36,526 bases of DNA. Source: Ignavibacteriota bacterium (lineage in GTDB: Bacteria; Bacteroidota; Ignavibacteria; UBA10030; UBA6906). The notes beneath the pieces were generated by a model. That model was given only the letters and a program-made list of their open reading frames with translations. It was not told where the DNA came from and did no database searches. Positions 26,603-35,371 of this stretch are shown here, piece by piece. A program made the translations under genes and the position numbers. Numbering within the stretch: the first letter of the stretch is position 1; each line of letters begins with the position of its first letter. Location of the stretch: NCBI GenBank assembly GCA_016218065.1, contig JACRFA010000224.1:1-36526 (forward strand), written 5' to 3'.

Positions 26603-27766
26603 CTACCGCGCTGCTTTGCGGAATGTGTTGACGAGGTCCAGATTCTCCCACGTGAAGTCTTTGTCGTTGCGACCGAAGTGTCCGTAGGCAGCCGTCTTTT
26701 TGTAGATGGGCCGCTTCAGGTGCAGACGCGAGATCAAGCCGGCGGGCGTCATATCGACTTCCTTCTTCACGATGCGCTCAAGCTCGGAGTCGGGAATGCG
26801 TCCCGTGCCTTTTGTATCGACGTGAATCGACACCGGTTCAGCAACGCCGATTGCATACGCGACCTGAATCAGGCATTCGTCGGCCAGCCCCGCGCCGACA
26901 ATGTTTTTCGCGATGTGTCGCGCTGCGTATGCCGCGCTGCGATCGACTTTTGAAGGATCCTTGCCGGAGAACGCGCCGCCGCCATGCGGCGCTCTGCCGC
27001 CGTATGTATCGACAATGATCTTGCGGCCTGTGAGTCCGCTGTCGCCGTGAGGTCCGCCGATTTCGAATTTGCCGGTCGGGTTCACGTGGACGACGAGATT
27101 CTTATCGCGCAAATGCGCAGGAATGACCTGCTCGATTACATGCTTCGTAACATCCTTCTTAATCCGCTCTTGCGACACATCGCCGTCATGCTGAGTCGAG
27201 ACCACAACGGTGTGGACGCGCACGGGTTTGCGGCCGTTGTACTCAACGGTCACCTGCGACTTTGCATCGGGACGAAGATACGACATCTGGCCATTTCCGT
27301 TCTTGCGGATGTCGGCGAGTCGCTTGACCAAATTGTGCGAGTACATGATTGCCATCGGCATATACTCGGGGGTTTCGTTCGACGCGTAGCCGAACATCAT
27401 GCCCTGGTCGCCGGCGCCCTGCTGCTTCTTTTTCTTCTTGTTGGCATCGACACCCATCGCGATGTCGGGCGACTGTGAATGCAACGCTGCCAGAATACCG
27501 CATGAGTTTGCTTCGAACATATACTCTGCTTTCGTGTAGCCAATCTCACGGATAACTTTGCGCACGGTATCCGGAATGTTCACCCATGCATTCGTCGTGA
27601 CTTCGCCGGCAACAACCACCTGGCCGGTCGTGACGAGCGTTTCGCAGGCGACGCGGGAGTTCGGGTCTTGCTTCAACATCTCATCAAGAATTGCATCGGA
27701 AATCTGATCGGCGACCTTATCCGGATGTCCTTCGGATACCGATTCGGAAGTGAACAAATACGACAT
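26603..27766 (-). CDS. metK: S-adenosylmethionine synthetase
   Basis: [74 protein letters not shown]. Confidence 0.98.
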   Translation of the reverse strand: MSYLFTSESVSEGHPDKVADQISDAILDEMLKQDPNSRVACETLVTTGQVVVAGEVTTNAWVNIPDTVRKVIREIGYTKAEYMFEANSCGILAALHSQSPDIAMGVDANKKKKKQQGAGDQGMMFGYASNETPEYMPMAIMYSHNLVKRLADIRKNGNGQMSYLRPDAKSQVTVEYNGRKPVRVHTVVVSTQHDGDVSQERIKKDVTKHVIEQVIPAHLRDKNLVVHVNPTGKFEIGGPHGDSGLTGRKIIVDTYGGRAPHGGGAFSGKDPSKVDRSAAYAARHIAKNIVGAGLADECLIQVAYAIGVAEPVSIHVDTKGTGRIPDSELERIVKKEVDMTPAGLISRLHLKRPIYKKTAAYGHFGRNDKDFTWENLDLVNTFRKAAR

Positions 27767-27833
27767 AATACCCCTCAATTGTGATCGATATGATTTTGTT
27801 AGAAACTTGTTGACGTCTGTGCGAGCAGATCAT

Positions 27834-27856
27834 GGGCGCAGCGTGCACGCGCGCCC
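27834..27856. repeat. near-perfect GC-rich palindrome upstream of metK
   Basis: GGGCGC-A-GCGTGCACGC-GCGCCC (11-bp arms, one bulged A). Confidence 0.8.
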
Positions 27857-27872
27857 GCAGTACAGCAGAGTC

Positions 27873-28850
27873 TCAGTAGAAATCTATCTCCGACGAGCCG
27901 CCGACATTCACGCGCTTGTAACTTCCGCGGACGATCGACCCGTTCCCGACAATCGAATTGTCGAGCAATGCTTTGTGCACTTGTGCGTCTTCGCTGATAA
28001 TTGAATTGCGAACCACCGACTCGCTAATTGCCGTATTGTCGGCAACAGTCGTGAACGGACCGATCACGCAATTGCTCAGCTTCGCCGTCGGCGCGATATA
28101 CACCGGCTCGTTGATCACCACGCCGGCAATAGCCCTCGAGGTGGATTTCTTTTCAAGCAACGCCCGATTCGTCGAAAGCAACGTCTCCGGTTTTCCGCAG
28201 TCGAACCATCCCTCGACCATGAACGTGGACATGCGCTCCCCGCGGTCAATCATCAACTGGAGCGCGTCCGTGAGCTGGTACTCGCCTTTCGTGCGGATAT
28301 CTTTTTGCACAAGCTCGTCGAGACAGGAGACGAGCAACTTGGGATCGCGAATATAATATAAACCGACGACAGCAAGATTCGTTGTCGGGTGTTCAGGCTT
28401 TTCGATCAAGCGAGTAATGTGCCCATTGCTGGTCTCAGCAACGCCGAAGCGTCTGGGGTTATCTACGGTCTTCACGCCAAGTGATGACACCGACGATTTG
28501 AGCACAGGCGCAAGGTCAACATCGAAAATCGTATCGCCGAGGATAATCAGAATCGGCTCTCCTGCAATCGTATGCTTGGCGAGATAAATCGCATGGCCGA
28601 GGCCATGTCGTTCTTCCTGCTCAACAAAATCAAATTTGAAGTTGGGATATGACTTCGCCAGGTTTTCGCGAATCATATCCCCCATATGGCCAATGATAAT
28701 CGTGGCTTCCGTTATCCCATCGCCGATGATTCTGTCCATGATGTGATGGAGAATCGGTTTTCCGGCAACGTTCAGCAGAACTTTGGGAATCGCGTATGTA
28801 TGCGGACGTAATCTGCTGCCAACACCTGCTACTGGAATAATTGCTCGCAT
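27873..28850 (-). CDS. NDP-sugar pyrophosphorylase / nucleotidyltransferase with left-handed beta-helix C-terminus
   Basis: MRAIIPVAGVGSRLRPHTYAIPKVLLNVAGKPILHHIMD, LGDTIFDVD, hexapeptide-like repeats at the C-terminus. Confidence 0.92.
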   Translation of the reverse strand: MRAIIPVAGVGSRLRPHTYAIPKVLLNVAGKPILHHIMDRIIGDGITEATIIIGHMGDMIRENLAKSYPNFKFDFVEQEERHGLGHAIYLAKHTIAGEPILIILGDTIFDVDLAPVLKSSVSSLGVKTVDNPRRFGVAETSNGHITRLIEKPEHPTTNLAVVGLYYIRDPKLLVSCLDELVQKDIRTKGEYQLTDALQLMIDRGERMSTFMVEGWFDCGKPETLLSTNRALLEKKSTSRAIAGVVINEPVYIAPTAKLSNCVIGPFTTVADNTAISESVVRNSIISEDAQVHKALLDNSIVGNGSIVRGSYKRVNVGGSSEIDFY

Positions 28851-29070
28851 GGTCCTCAATGAGTGTTTGCTTCGCGCCAAATGACTCTTCTTGGGATCAC
28901 AAGGTAAATAAGAATACCTAGAGAAGCAATCAATCCGCGTGAGCAGGGTCAACGACGCTGAGAGGAAAATTCAAACACATGTTACCTGTGTGAACAAAGT
29001 CTGAAATATGCAGCCGCTGCGAAAGCTTGCAACTCCAGCACGAAAAGAATACCTTGTATTGGAAATAGTT

Positions 29071-29412
29071 ATGAGGTCTATGAGCATGGAACAAGAAAAG
29101 ACACCCACGATCACCGAAGCGTCGATCTACGATGCGTTGCGCGAATGTTATGACCCCGAGATACCTGTGAACCTCGTGGATTTGGGGCTTATCTACGACG
29201 TAAAGATTATCGATGATTGGGTTGGTGTCAAGATGACGTTGACTTCACCGGGTTGCGGCATGAGCGGCATTATTTCTCAGAACGTGAGGAACCGGGTTCT
29301 AAAAGTCCCCGGCGTGAAGGATGCCGACGTAAGAATCGTGTGGCAGCCTGCCTGGTCGCCGGCTATGATGTCGAGCGAAGCGAGACAAAAGCTCGGCATG
29401 CCGGCTCACTGA
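29071..29412 (+). CDS. MIP18/SufT-family (DUF59) iron-sulfur assembly protein
   Basis: ALRECYDPEIPVNLVDLGLIYDVKI...VKMTLTSPGCGMSG...VWQPAWSPAMMSSEARQKLGM. Confidence 0.9.
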   Translation: MRSMSMEQEKTPTITEASIYDALRECYDPEIPVNLVDLGLIYDVKIIDDWVGVKMTLTSPGCGMSGIISQNVRNRVLKVPGVKDADVRIVWQPAWSPAMMSSEARQKLGMPAH

Positions 29413-29444
29413 TGGTCAGTGATGCTTCGTGAGTTTGTCAGTAG

Positions 29445-29470
29445 AGAGCGGATGTGAATCCGCTCTTTTC
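29445..29470 (+). terminator. rho-independent terminator
   Basis: AGAGCGGAT-GTGA-ATCCGCTCT then TTTC. Confidence 0.8.
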
Positions 29471-29813
29471 ATTTTATCCAGACGATGGTGATCCCCGGAT
29501 TTGCCTTTCCCAAATCAATATCCGCGAAATGTCCTGCCTCGATTCTCATTGCCTGAGTGTTCGCGTCAAACAGATCGAACTCCTCGCCATCAATCACGGC
29601 GCGGACCCGATTCCTGTTGCGAAATATCCAATTCCGAACAACATCCTTGCTTGAGCCACCTTTGCCTGTGCTTCCGTGTCCGTGTATGATCTTGAGAACG
29701 CGAAGCGAGGACGAGTTTCTAACCTTGGAGACTGCTTCCTGCAACTCGCTTTCAACCACATCAGAGCGACGCGGAGGATGAGCAACGTCGATGCTTAGGG
29801 TAATGCTTGACAT
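29469..29813 (-). CDS. Smr-domain protein
   Basis: SITLSIDVAHPPRRSDVVESELQEAVSKVRNSSSLRVLKIIHGHGSTGKGGSSKDVVRNW: Smr HGxG motif. Confidence 0.85.
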   Translation of the reverse strand: MSSITLSIDVAHPPRRSDVVESELQEAVSKVRNSSSLRVLKIIHGHGSTGKGGSSKDVVRNWIFRNRNRVRAVIDGEEFDLFDANTQAMRIEAGHFADIDLGKANPGITIVWIK

Positions 29814-29826
29814 GGGGGTTACTGGA

Positions 29827-30423
29827 TTATTGGATTGGTGGATTTGCTCTGCTCGCTATCTTCCTCATGACTGCATCGATCCTCTGCCTTACTTTCTTGT
29901 AGTCGATGTTCTTCCAACTCTCAAGTAAGGGAAGAAAACTCGCGTCGGCACGCTGCTCAAGCTTGGCCAGAAGCAGGAGAATCATCTCTCGGTTTCGATC
30001 TTTCAGGAATGTCATATCGAACCCGCGTTCGCCGCTGGAAGCCATCAGGCAAAGCCGGTCGAAGAGTTCTTCGGCATACGTTTCCCTTTCGATTTCCCAG
30101 CCCAACGGACTGTAGCAGAGCAAAGGAAGCTTGCCACTGTATTCATAGTCGAGATAACAGTGATCGATGAGCCAATCAATCTTTGACGTGATCTCATCGA
30201 TAGTCAAGTCGTGGAAGTGTCCATAGACAGGACTCTGATCCAGTCCATGCTCAAGTACCGACTTCTCGCGAGATCCTTTCAGAATTCTCGCGAGGAGACC
30301 TCTTCCACCCCGGCCGATGAGTTCATCGGCGCCGCGAAGAATCGTTTTGATTTCAGCGAAGGGTAATTGTTTCGTCCGCTCGGGATGGAGATAGACCGGA
30401 CTGCGTTGAATTCGTCTGCTCAT
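29827..30423 (-). CDS. RQC-minor-type (RecQ C-terminal winged-helix) DNA-binding protein
   Basis: MSRRIQRSPVYLHPERTKQLPFAEIKTILRGADELIGRGGRGLLARILKGSREKSVLEHGLDQSPVYGHFHDLTIDEITSKIDWLIDHCYL matches remembered RQC-minor family pattern. Confidence 0.75.
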   Translation of the reverse strand: MSRRIQRSPVYLHPERTKQLPFAEIKTILRGADELIGRGGRGLLARILKGSREKSVLEHGLDQSPVYGHFHDLTIDEITSKIDWLIDHCYLDYEYSGKLPLLCYSPLGWEIERETYAEELFDRLCLMASSGERGFDMTFLKDRNREMILLLLAKLEQRADASFLPLLESWKNIDYKKVRQRIDAVMRKIASRANPPIQ

Positions 30424-30510
30424 GTTCGAACAGGATTCTGGAGAGATCGACTGACCCGTGGACCCGGTTCAGGATCGAGAAATCGGAATCAAAAATCAAG
30501 TGTGCGTCGT

Positions 30511-30714
30511 TGGAGATTCCCGAAAACGCCAGAAAATCATCTCGACATCTTTTGATTGTCATTTTGAACGGAGTCCAGACTGCTTCCCAAGTCGGGACGG
30601 AGTGAAGAATCTCGACGAGTCGAGTCATCGACCAGTACGGGTTTCTGGATTCTTCGCCTCTGTGAAGCGAGGCTCAGAAAGACAGTTCTTAGGCAGTTTC
30701 GATGGGAATCTCCA
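30511..30714 (-). mobile_element. MITE-like element, copy 2 (TIR TGGAGATTCCC; 9-bp TSD GTGCGTCGT)
   Basis: Ends TGGAGATTCCC...GGGAATCTCCA. Flanked by GTGCGTCGT at 30502-30510 and 30715-30723. Interior is the reverse complement of copy 1 apart from an indel of about 20 bp. Confidence 0.9.
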
Positions 30715-30747
30715 GTGCGTCGTCCTGATCCTTCTGAATCCTGGACC

Positions 30748-32991
30748 TTAATCCACCGAACCTCTTTCTCCGAAGCGCCGCAGTCGCAGTGAGTTACTCA
30801 CCACGCTCACCGAACTGAACCCCATCGCGGCTGCTGCAATCATCGGATTGAGCAAGCCCAATGCTGCAAGCGGAATGCCGACGACATTGTATGCGAATGC
30901 CCAGAAGAGATTCTGCTTTATCGTCCGCGACATTGCCGAGGACAAGCCGATCGCGTGCACAATGCTCTCCAGGTTGCTGCGCATCAGCGTTATGTCGGCT
31001 GCTTCCATTGCGATGTCTGTTCCCGATCCGATAGCAATACCGACATCGGCTTGTGCCAGCGCTGGCGCATCGTTGATGCCATCACCAACCATTGCGACGA
31101 CCTTGCCTTCCGCTTGAATCGACTTCACATGCCGTGCTTTGTCGTGCGGAAGAACCTGCGCAAAGACGCGCGTGATTCCTGCGTGCTCAGCAATGGCCTG
31201 TGCTGTGCGGGTGTTATCGCCCGAGATCATGATCACTTCGCGCCCCATCTTCTGCAGACGGTCAATCGCTGAGCGGGATGTTGGTTTGATCTGATCGGCA
31301 ACAGCCAACACGCCCGCAACCTTACCATCAATCGCCACGATGATGGGCGTCTTCCCTTCGGTTGAGAATTGTTCGACAAATTTACGTTCGCCGTCCAGAT
31401 GGACGGCATATTCCTCCAGCAGACCGATGTTGCCGATGAGTGCAGGCATCCCATCAACAACTCCCGCGATGCCAAATCCTGTCAACGACTGAAAAGCGTC
31501 CAACTCGGAGAGCTGCACATTGCGCCGCGACGCGTAGTCCACAATGGCGCGACCCAACGGATGCTCGGACCGTCGCTCCAGAGAAGCCGCCGCATGCAAA
31601 ACTTCTTCTTCTTTGAATCCATTGAACACGCGCACGTCGGTAACGGCGGGTTTCCCTTCCGTGATCGTTCCAGTTTTGTCGAGGATGATTGTTTGGACTT
31701 TGCTCGCGCGTTCAAGACTTTCCACTTTCCGGATGAGAATGCCAAGACTCGCGCCTCTACCTGTACCGACCATGATTGCTGTCGGCGTTGCAAGTCCGAG
31801 CGCACACGGGCAAGCAATAATCAGAACGGCAATGAAGTTGATCAGCGAAGGAGTGAACCCGATACCGCCGACAACATACCAGAGAACAAACGTGATGATT
31901 GCGATCCCGACGACTGTCGGCACAAAGACGGCAGCGATTTTATCCGCGAGATTTTGGATCGGCGCTTTGGTCGCTTGCGCGTCTTCCACGAGCCGGGCAA
32001 TCTGCGCAAGCATCGTGTTCTTCCCGACAGCCGTTGCACGAAATGTGATGGTTCCGTTTCCGTTGAGCGTTCCGCCGAGAACTTTGCTGTCGGCATTTTT
32101 TTCGACCGGCATGCTCTCGCCGCTCATCATCGATTCATCGACCGTCGTATTGCCGCTCACCACAACGCCATCGACGGCAATCTTCTCGCCGGGACGAACG
32201 ACGACCATATCGTTCACAACCACATCATCGATAGGAATGTCCTTCTCGTTCCCATCACGAACAACTCTCGCGATCTTCGGCTGCAAGTTCATGAGCTTCC
32301 TGATCGCATCCGATGCGCGGTTCTTCGCTCGAGCTTCGAACATCTTGCCGAGAAGAATAAGTGTGATGATTGTCGAAGCCGTATCGAAGTACACATGCTG
32401 CGCGTGCGCGGCATGCCCGAGCCACTCAGGGAACAGAGTTGCCACGGTGCTGTAGGCATACGCCGAGCCGGTTCCGACGGCAACGAGGGTGTTCATTTCA
32501 GCTGTGAAGTGCTTCAGGTTCGTCCAGAAGCTCTTGAAGAAGCGCTTGCCCGAGATGAACAGGACAGGCGTCGTCAACACAAGGAGAATCTTGTTCACCT
32601 GATCCAACGACAACGGAGACCAGCTCGGAAACGATTCCAGCATGGAGAGCATGCTAATGATCATCACCGGAATGGCGAACGACGCGCCGATGAGCAGCTC
32701 TTTGCGAAATTGCAGATACGAAATCTCCTGCGGCGACTTGTCAAGACTTTTCGTTTCGTCCTTCGGAGCAACAAGCGTGTAGCCCACCTCTGCAACGGCA
32801 GACTGGAGTTGCGCTACACTCACCTTCGCAGGATCGAAACTTATCGCAGCCTTTTCAGTCGCAAGATTCACCGACGTCTGCTCAACACCATCGACTTTCT
32901 TCAGCGCTTTCTCGACGCGCGCCACGCAGCTCGCGCACGTCATCCCTTCAACAGGAAGGCTGAGAGTCTCGTGTGTTCCCTTCTTCTCCAT
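30748..32991 (-). CDS. copA: copper-translocating P-type ATPase
   Basis: N-terminal HMA (VEGMTCASCVARVEKAL), IIACPCALGLATPTAIMVGTG, ILDKTGTITEGKP, SEHPLG, MVGDGINDAPAL. Confidence 0.97.
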   Translation of the reverse strand: MEKKGTHETLSLPVEGMTCASCVARVEKALKKVDGVEQTSVNLATEKAAISFDPAKVSVAQLQSAVAEVGYTLVAPKDETKSLDKSPQEISYLQFRKELLIGASFAIPVMIISMLSMLESFPSWSPLSLDQVNKILLVLTTPVLFISGKRFFKSFWTNLKHFTAEMNTLVAVGTGSAYAYSTVATLFPEWLGHAAHAQHVYFDTASTIITLILLGKMFEARAKNRASDAIRKLMNLQPKIARVVRDGNEKDIPIDDVVVNDMVVVRPGEKIAVDGVVVSGNTTVDESMMSGESMPVEKNADSKVLGGTLNGNGTITFRATAVGKNTMLAQIARLVEDAQATKAPIQNLADKIAAVFVPTVVGIAIITFVLWYVVGGIGFTPSLINFIAVLIIACPCALGLATPTAIMVGTGRGASLGILIRKVESLERASKVQTIILDKTGTITEGKPAVTDVRVFNGFKEEEVLHAAASLERRSEHPLGRAIVDYASRRNVQLSELDAFQSLTGFGIAGVVDGMPALIGNIGLLEEYAVHLDGERKFVEQFSTEGKTPIIVAIDGKVAGVLAVADQIKPTSRSAIDRLQKMGREVIMISGDNTRTAQAIAEHAGITRVFAQVLPHDKARHVKSIQAEGKVVAMVGDGINDAPALAQADVGIAIGSGTDIAMEAADITLMRSNLESIVHAIGLSSAMSRTIKQNLFWAFAYNVVGIPLAALGLLNPMIAAAAMGFSSVSVVSNSLRLRRFGERGSVD

Positions 32992-33714
32992 CTATTTGCC
33001 TCTTATCTTCTGTTGCACAGCATCACCGGTCAATTCACGGAGGGCGTCCGAAGCAATCCAGCGGGCGCTTCGTGAGTCGAGCTTCGCAATCTCCCGTGCC
33101 GATCTCACTGCCGCCTTGTTGAGGTTCTTGTTTCGCTTCCCGATCTGACGCAGCGCCCAATTGACCGCCTTCTTCACAAAATTCCGATCGTCAGTGGCTT
33201 CACTCTTGATCGCGTCAAAGAACGGCAGAAAGCTTTCGTCTGGTTCGTTTATAGCGTGCACCGCCAGGCACGCCATCAACGCGAAGCCTGCGCGCCTTTC
33301 GAATTCTCCCTTCCTTGCACACCAGTCCATCGCCTTCGCGAATGCATGCGGAGTCAGGCAGAACAAATTCATGCACGTTTGATCGCACACATCCCATGAG
33401 TCGAAGTCCTTTACCCACTTGTCCATCTCGGCGGGCTTCATGCTCGACGGTTCAGCGAGCAAACTCGCGAGTATGCGCGCCTCATGAACGCCCGAACCCC
33501 ATAGCTCCTTCGCGATGGTGTGATTGCGCTTTGCCTTTCGAGCAACCGCGCGAATCTCCGGCATCGAAACGCCCAGCGTGTTTTTGCCGCCGATGGCAAA
33601 CCTCGCCATTCCCTCGAGTCTCTTCGGATCGGCGCGCTTTCTCAATTCAGCCAGAAGGGCGGATGACGACAACTCCTTCCGGCTTCGTCCTCCAACTCGT
33701 CGAGCGGCGTTCAT
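32992..33714 (-). CDS. alkD: AlkD-family DNA alkylation repair protein
   Basis: FAIGGKNTLGVSMPEIRAVARKAKRNHTIAKELWGSGVHEARILASLLAEPSSMKPAEMDKWVKDFDSWDVCDQTCMNLF, the ALK-repeat HEAT family pattern. Confidence 0.92.
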   Translation of the reverse strand: MNAARRVGGRSRKELSSSALLAELRKRADPKRLEGMARFAIGGKNTLGVSMPEIRAVARKAKRNHTIAKELWGSGVHEARILASLLAEPSSMKPAEMDKWVKDFDSWDVCDQTCMNLFCLTPHAFAKAMDWCARKGEFERRAGFALMACLAVHAINEPDESFLPFFDAIKSEATDDRNFVKKAVNWALRQIGKRNKNLNKAAVRSAREIAKLDSRSARWIASDALRELTGDAVQQKIRGK

Positions 33715-33914
33715 GCCGCAACCTTGTAACCGGCTTCATCAATCGCCCGCACGAGATCGCTGCGCGAGACTTTTGATTCATCGTACTGCACACGCGCTTT
33801 ACCGATCTGGACGTCTTCAACCACAACGCCCGACAGTTTGCCAAGTTCTTTCTTCACGCTCATTACACAATGACCGCACGACATGCCTTCGATTTTCAGT
33901 TCTTCGGATTTCAT
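33711..33914 (-). CDS. copZ: heavy-metal-associated (HMA) copper chaperone
   Basis: MKSEELKIEGMSCGHCVMSVKKELGKLSGVVVEDVQIGKARVQYDESKVSRSDLVRAIDEAGYKVAA. Confidence 0.92.
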   Translation of the reverse strand: MKSEELKIEGMSCGHCVMSVKKELGKLSGVVVEDVQIGKARVQYDESKVSRSDLVRAIDEAGYKVAA

Positions 33915-34025
33915 GTGTTGTTCTCCCTTCCTCTCAATTGATGATTGATTGTGCAGTTGAAATATAGAATATGAAAGGAGCAGATGTGTTACAGAATTCT
34001 GATTGAAAGTTGCAGGTTCATTGTG

Positions 34026-34058
34026 TTTACAATAGCGACGGCGTTTTGTATATTTTTG
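34026..34058 (+). promoter_or_regulatory. candidate Bacteroidota-type promoter for the MNT/HEPN module
   Basis: TATTTTTG at 34051-34058 matches TAnnTTTG; TTTAC upstream at plausible -33 spacing. Confidence 0.4.
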
Positions 34059-34135
34059 TGGGAGAAAAAGAAGTGAATGGGAGCCAAACAAATTCTCGCC
34101 GAATTCACTGAAACACACGGGAAAGCGGAAGCGTC

Positions 34136-34438
34136 ATGTCATTCGAAATAACAGAAATAACACGCCAGAGTTTGGAGGAGGTCTGCCGGAAGTACCACGT
34201 CCGCAAGCTCTCGATCTTTGGCTCGACGCTCCACGGCGATGCCCGGCCCGATAGCGATTTGGATGTACTGGTGGAGTTTGAGACGGGGCATGCACCGGGA
34301 TTTGCATTCGCCAGGTTGGAGAGAGAACTCTCTGCTCTTTTACAGCGACAGGTTGACCTCAGAACCCCGAACGATCTCAGCAAATATTTCCGAGAAAACG
34401 TTGTGAAGGAAGCCCAGGCTCTCTATGCCGCCAAGTGA
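34136..34438 (+). CDS. mntA: MNT-type minimal nucleotidyltransferase (antitoxin)
   Basis: [15 protein letters not shown] matches GSX10DXD. Confidence 0.9.
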   Translation: MSFEITEITRQSLEEVCRKYHVRKLSIFGSTLHGDARPDSDLDVLVEFETGHAPGFAFARLERELSALLQRQVDLRTPNDLSKYFRENVVKEAQALYAAK

Positions 34439-34790
34439 GGACGACCCCATTCGACTGCAGCACATGCTCGACTATACTCAAAAGGCGCTGCGGTTCTCCA
34501 ATGGCAAGACCCGAGCCGACCTTGAACAAGACGAACAGTTGATGCTTGCGCTTGTACGGGCCGTCGAAGTTATTGGTGAAGCCGCGTCAAAAACTTCAGC
34601 CAACCTTCAGGAACGAACTCCATCTATTCCATGGGCTGAAATCATCAGTACTCGTAACCGACTCGTTCACGCCTACTTCAGTGTTGACCTTGACGTTCTG
34701 TGGGCAATTATTACAGAAGATCTGCCCCTGTTAGTGATCGAGCTTCAAATGGTAATTGACAATGTGAAACGCCAACGGAACTTCTTTTAG
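34425..34790 (+). CDS. hepT: HEPN-domain toxin (HepT/DUF86-like)
   Basis: RNRLVHAYF matches RX4HXY; overlaps the MNT gene by 14 nt. Confidence 0.92.
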   Translation: MPPSEDDPIRLQHMLDYTQKALRFSNGKTRADLEQDEQLMLALVRAVEVIGEAASKTSANLQERTPSIPWAEIISTRNRLVHAYFSVDLDVLWAIITEDLPLLVIELQMVIDNVKRQRNFF

Positions 34791-34804
34791 GCACTGAGTC
34801 ACGC

Positions 34805-35359
34805 ATGGCATTCAGGCCAGCACCAAATCTCATCGAAGGCGTACTTGACAACAGTGTGCCCGGCCGCGTGAGCGGATGGATAGACTTCTACCGTGAAGGC
34901 AAGGATCCGCGTCATTGCGTTCTCAACCTTGATGGTGATTTCCACGATGATATTCGCGGACGAATCCTCCACATCTGGAACGAACACCCCTCCGACGCAG
35001 GCGTCGATGGTTCGTTGGGACGCATCGAAGCAGGATTCATCGACCATATGAATGCGCGCCAAAAGGGAAAAGTAGGAGACATAACCCTCAAGCATGCTCA
35101 GGGATACGCTTACGTTGAATGGTACTCCGAGCGCAACGGGCGCGTCGTGATGGAAATCCCTCCGAGTCAATGCGAAGTTCTTGGACCTGAGGTTGATCTC
35201 GCCACGCTTCCTCCGCGCACATCGCATCCTGACATTTTCCAATCATACCTGCGCGAGCTCGCAGTGGCGTTGCGGAAGCAGACGAAAAACCCAAATGCAA
35301 CCGTGCTCGGCGTCGGGCCGAAAGGCATTCGCACCCCTGATGAGCCGGAAAGAAATTGA
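34805..35359 (+). CDS. hypothetical protein (184 aa), accessory
   Basis: ORF in the same orientation 14 nt after the HEPN gene; LIEGVLDNSVPGRVSGWIDFY...LNLDGDFHDDIRGR. I do not recognise a characterised family. Confidence 0.75.
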   Translation: MAFRPAPNLIEGVLDNSVPGRVSGWIDFYREGKDPRHCVLNLDGDFHDDIRGRILHIWNEHPSDAGVDGSLGRIEAGFIDHMNARQKGKVGDITLKHAQGYAYVEWYSERNGRVVMEIPPSQCEVLGPEVDLATLPPRTSHPDIFQSYLRELAVALRKQTKNPNATVLGVGPKGIRTPDEPERN

Positions 35360-35371
35360 GGAGGCTTGCAC

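Noticed and set aside
29820-29846. TGGATTAT/TGGATTGG/TGGATTTG short tandem repeat at the 3' end of the RQC-minor gene
   Set aside because: Only about three imperfect 8-bp units; too short to interpret.
31369-33075. 568-aa plus-strand ORF
   Set aside because: Antisense to copA/alkD; a shadow ORF with no recognisable domain and an Arg/His/Asp-rich composition typical of frame mirroring.
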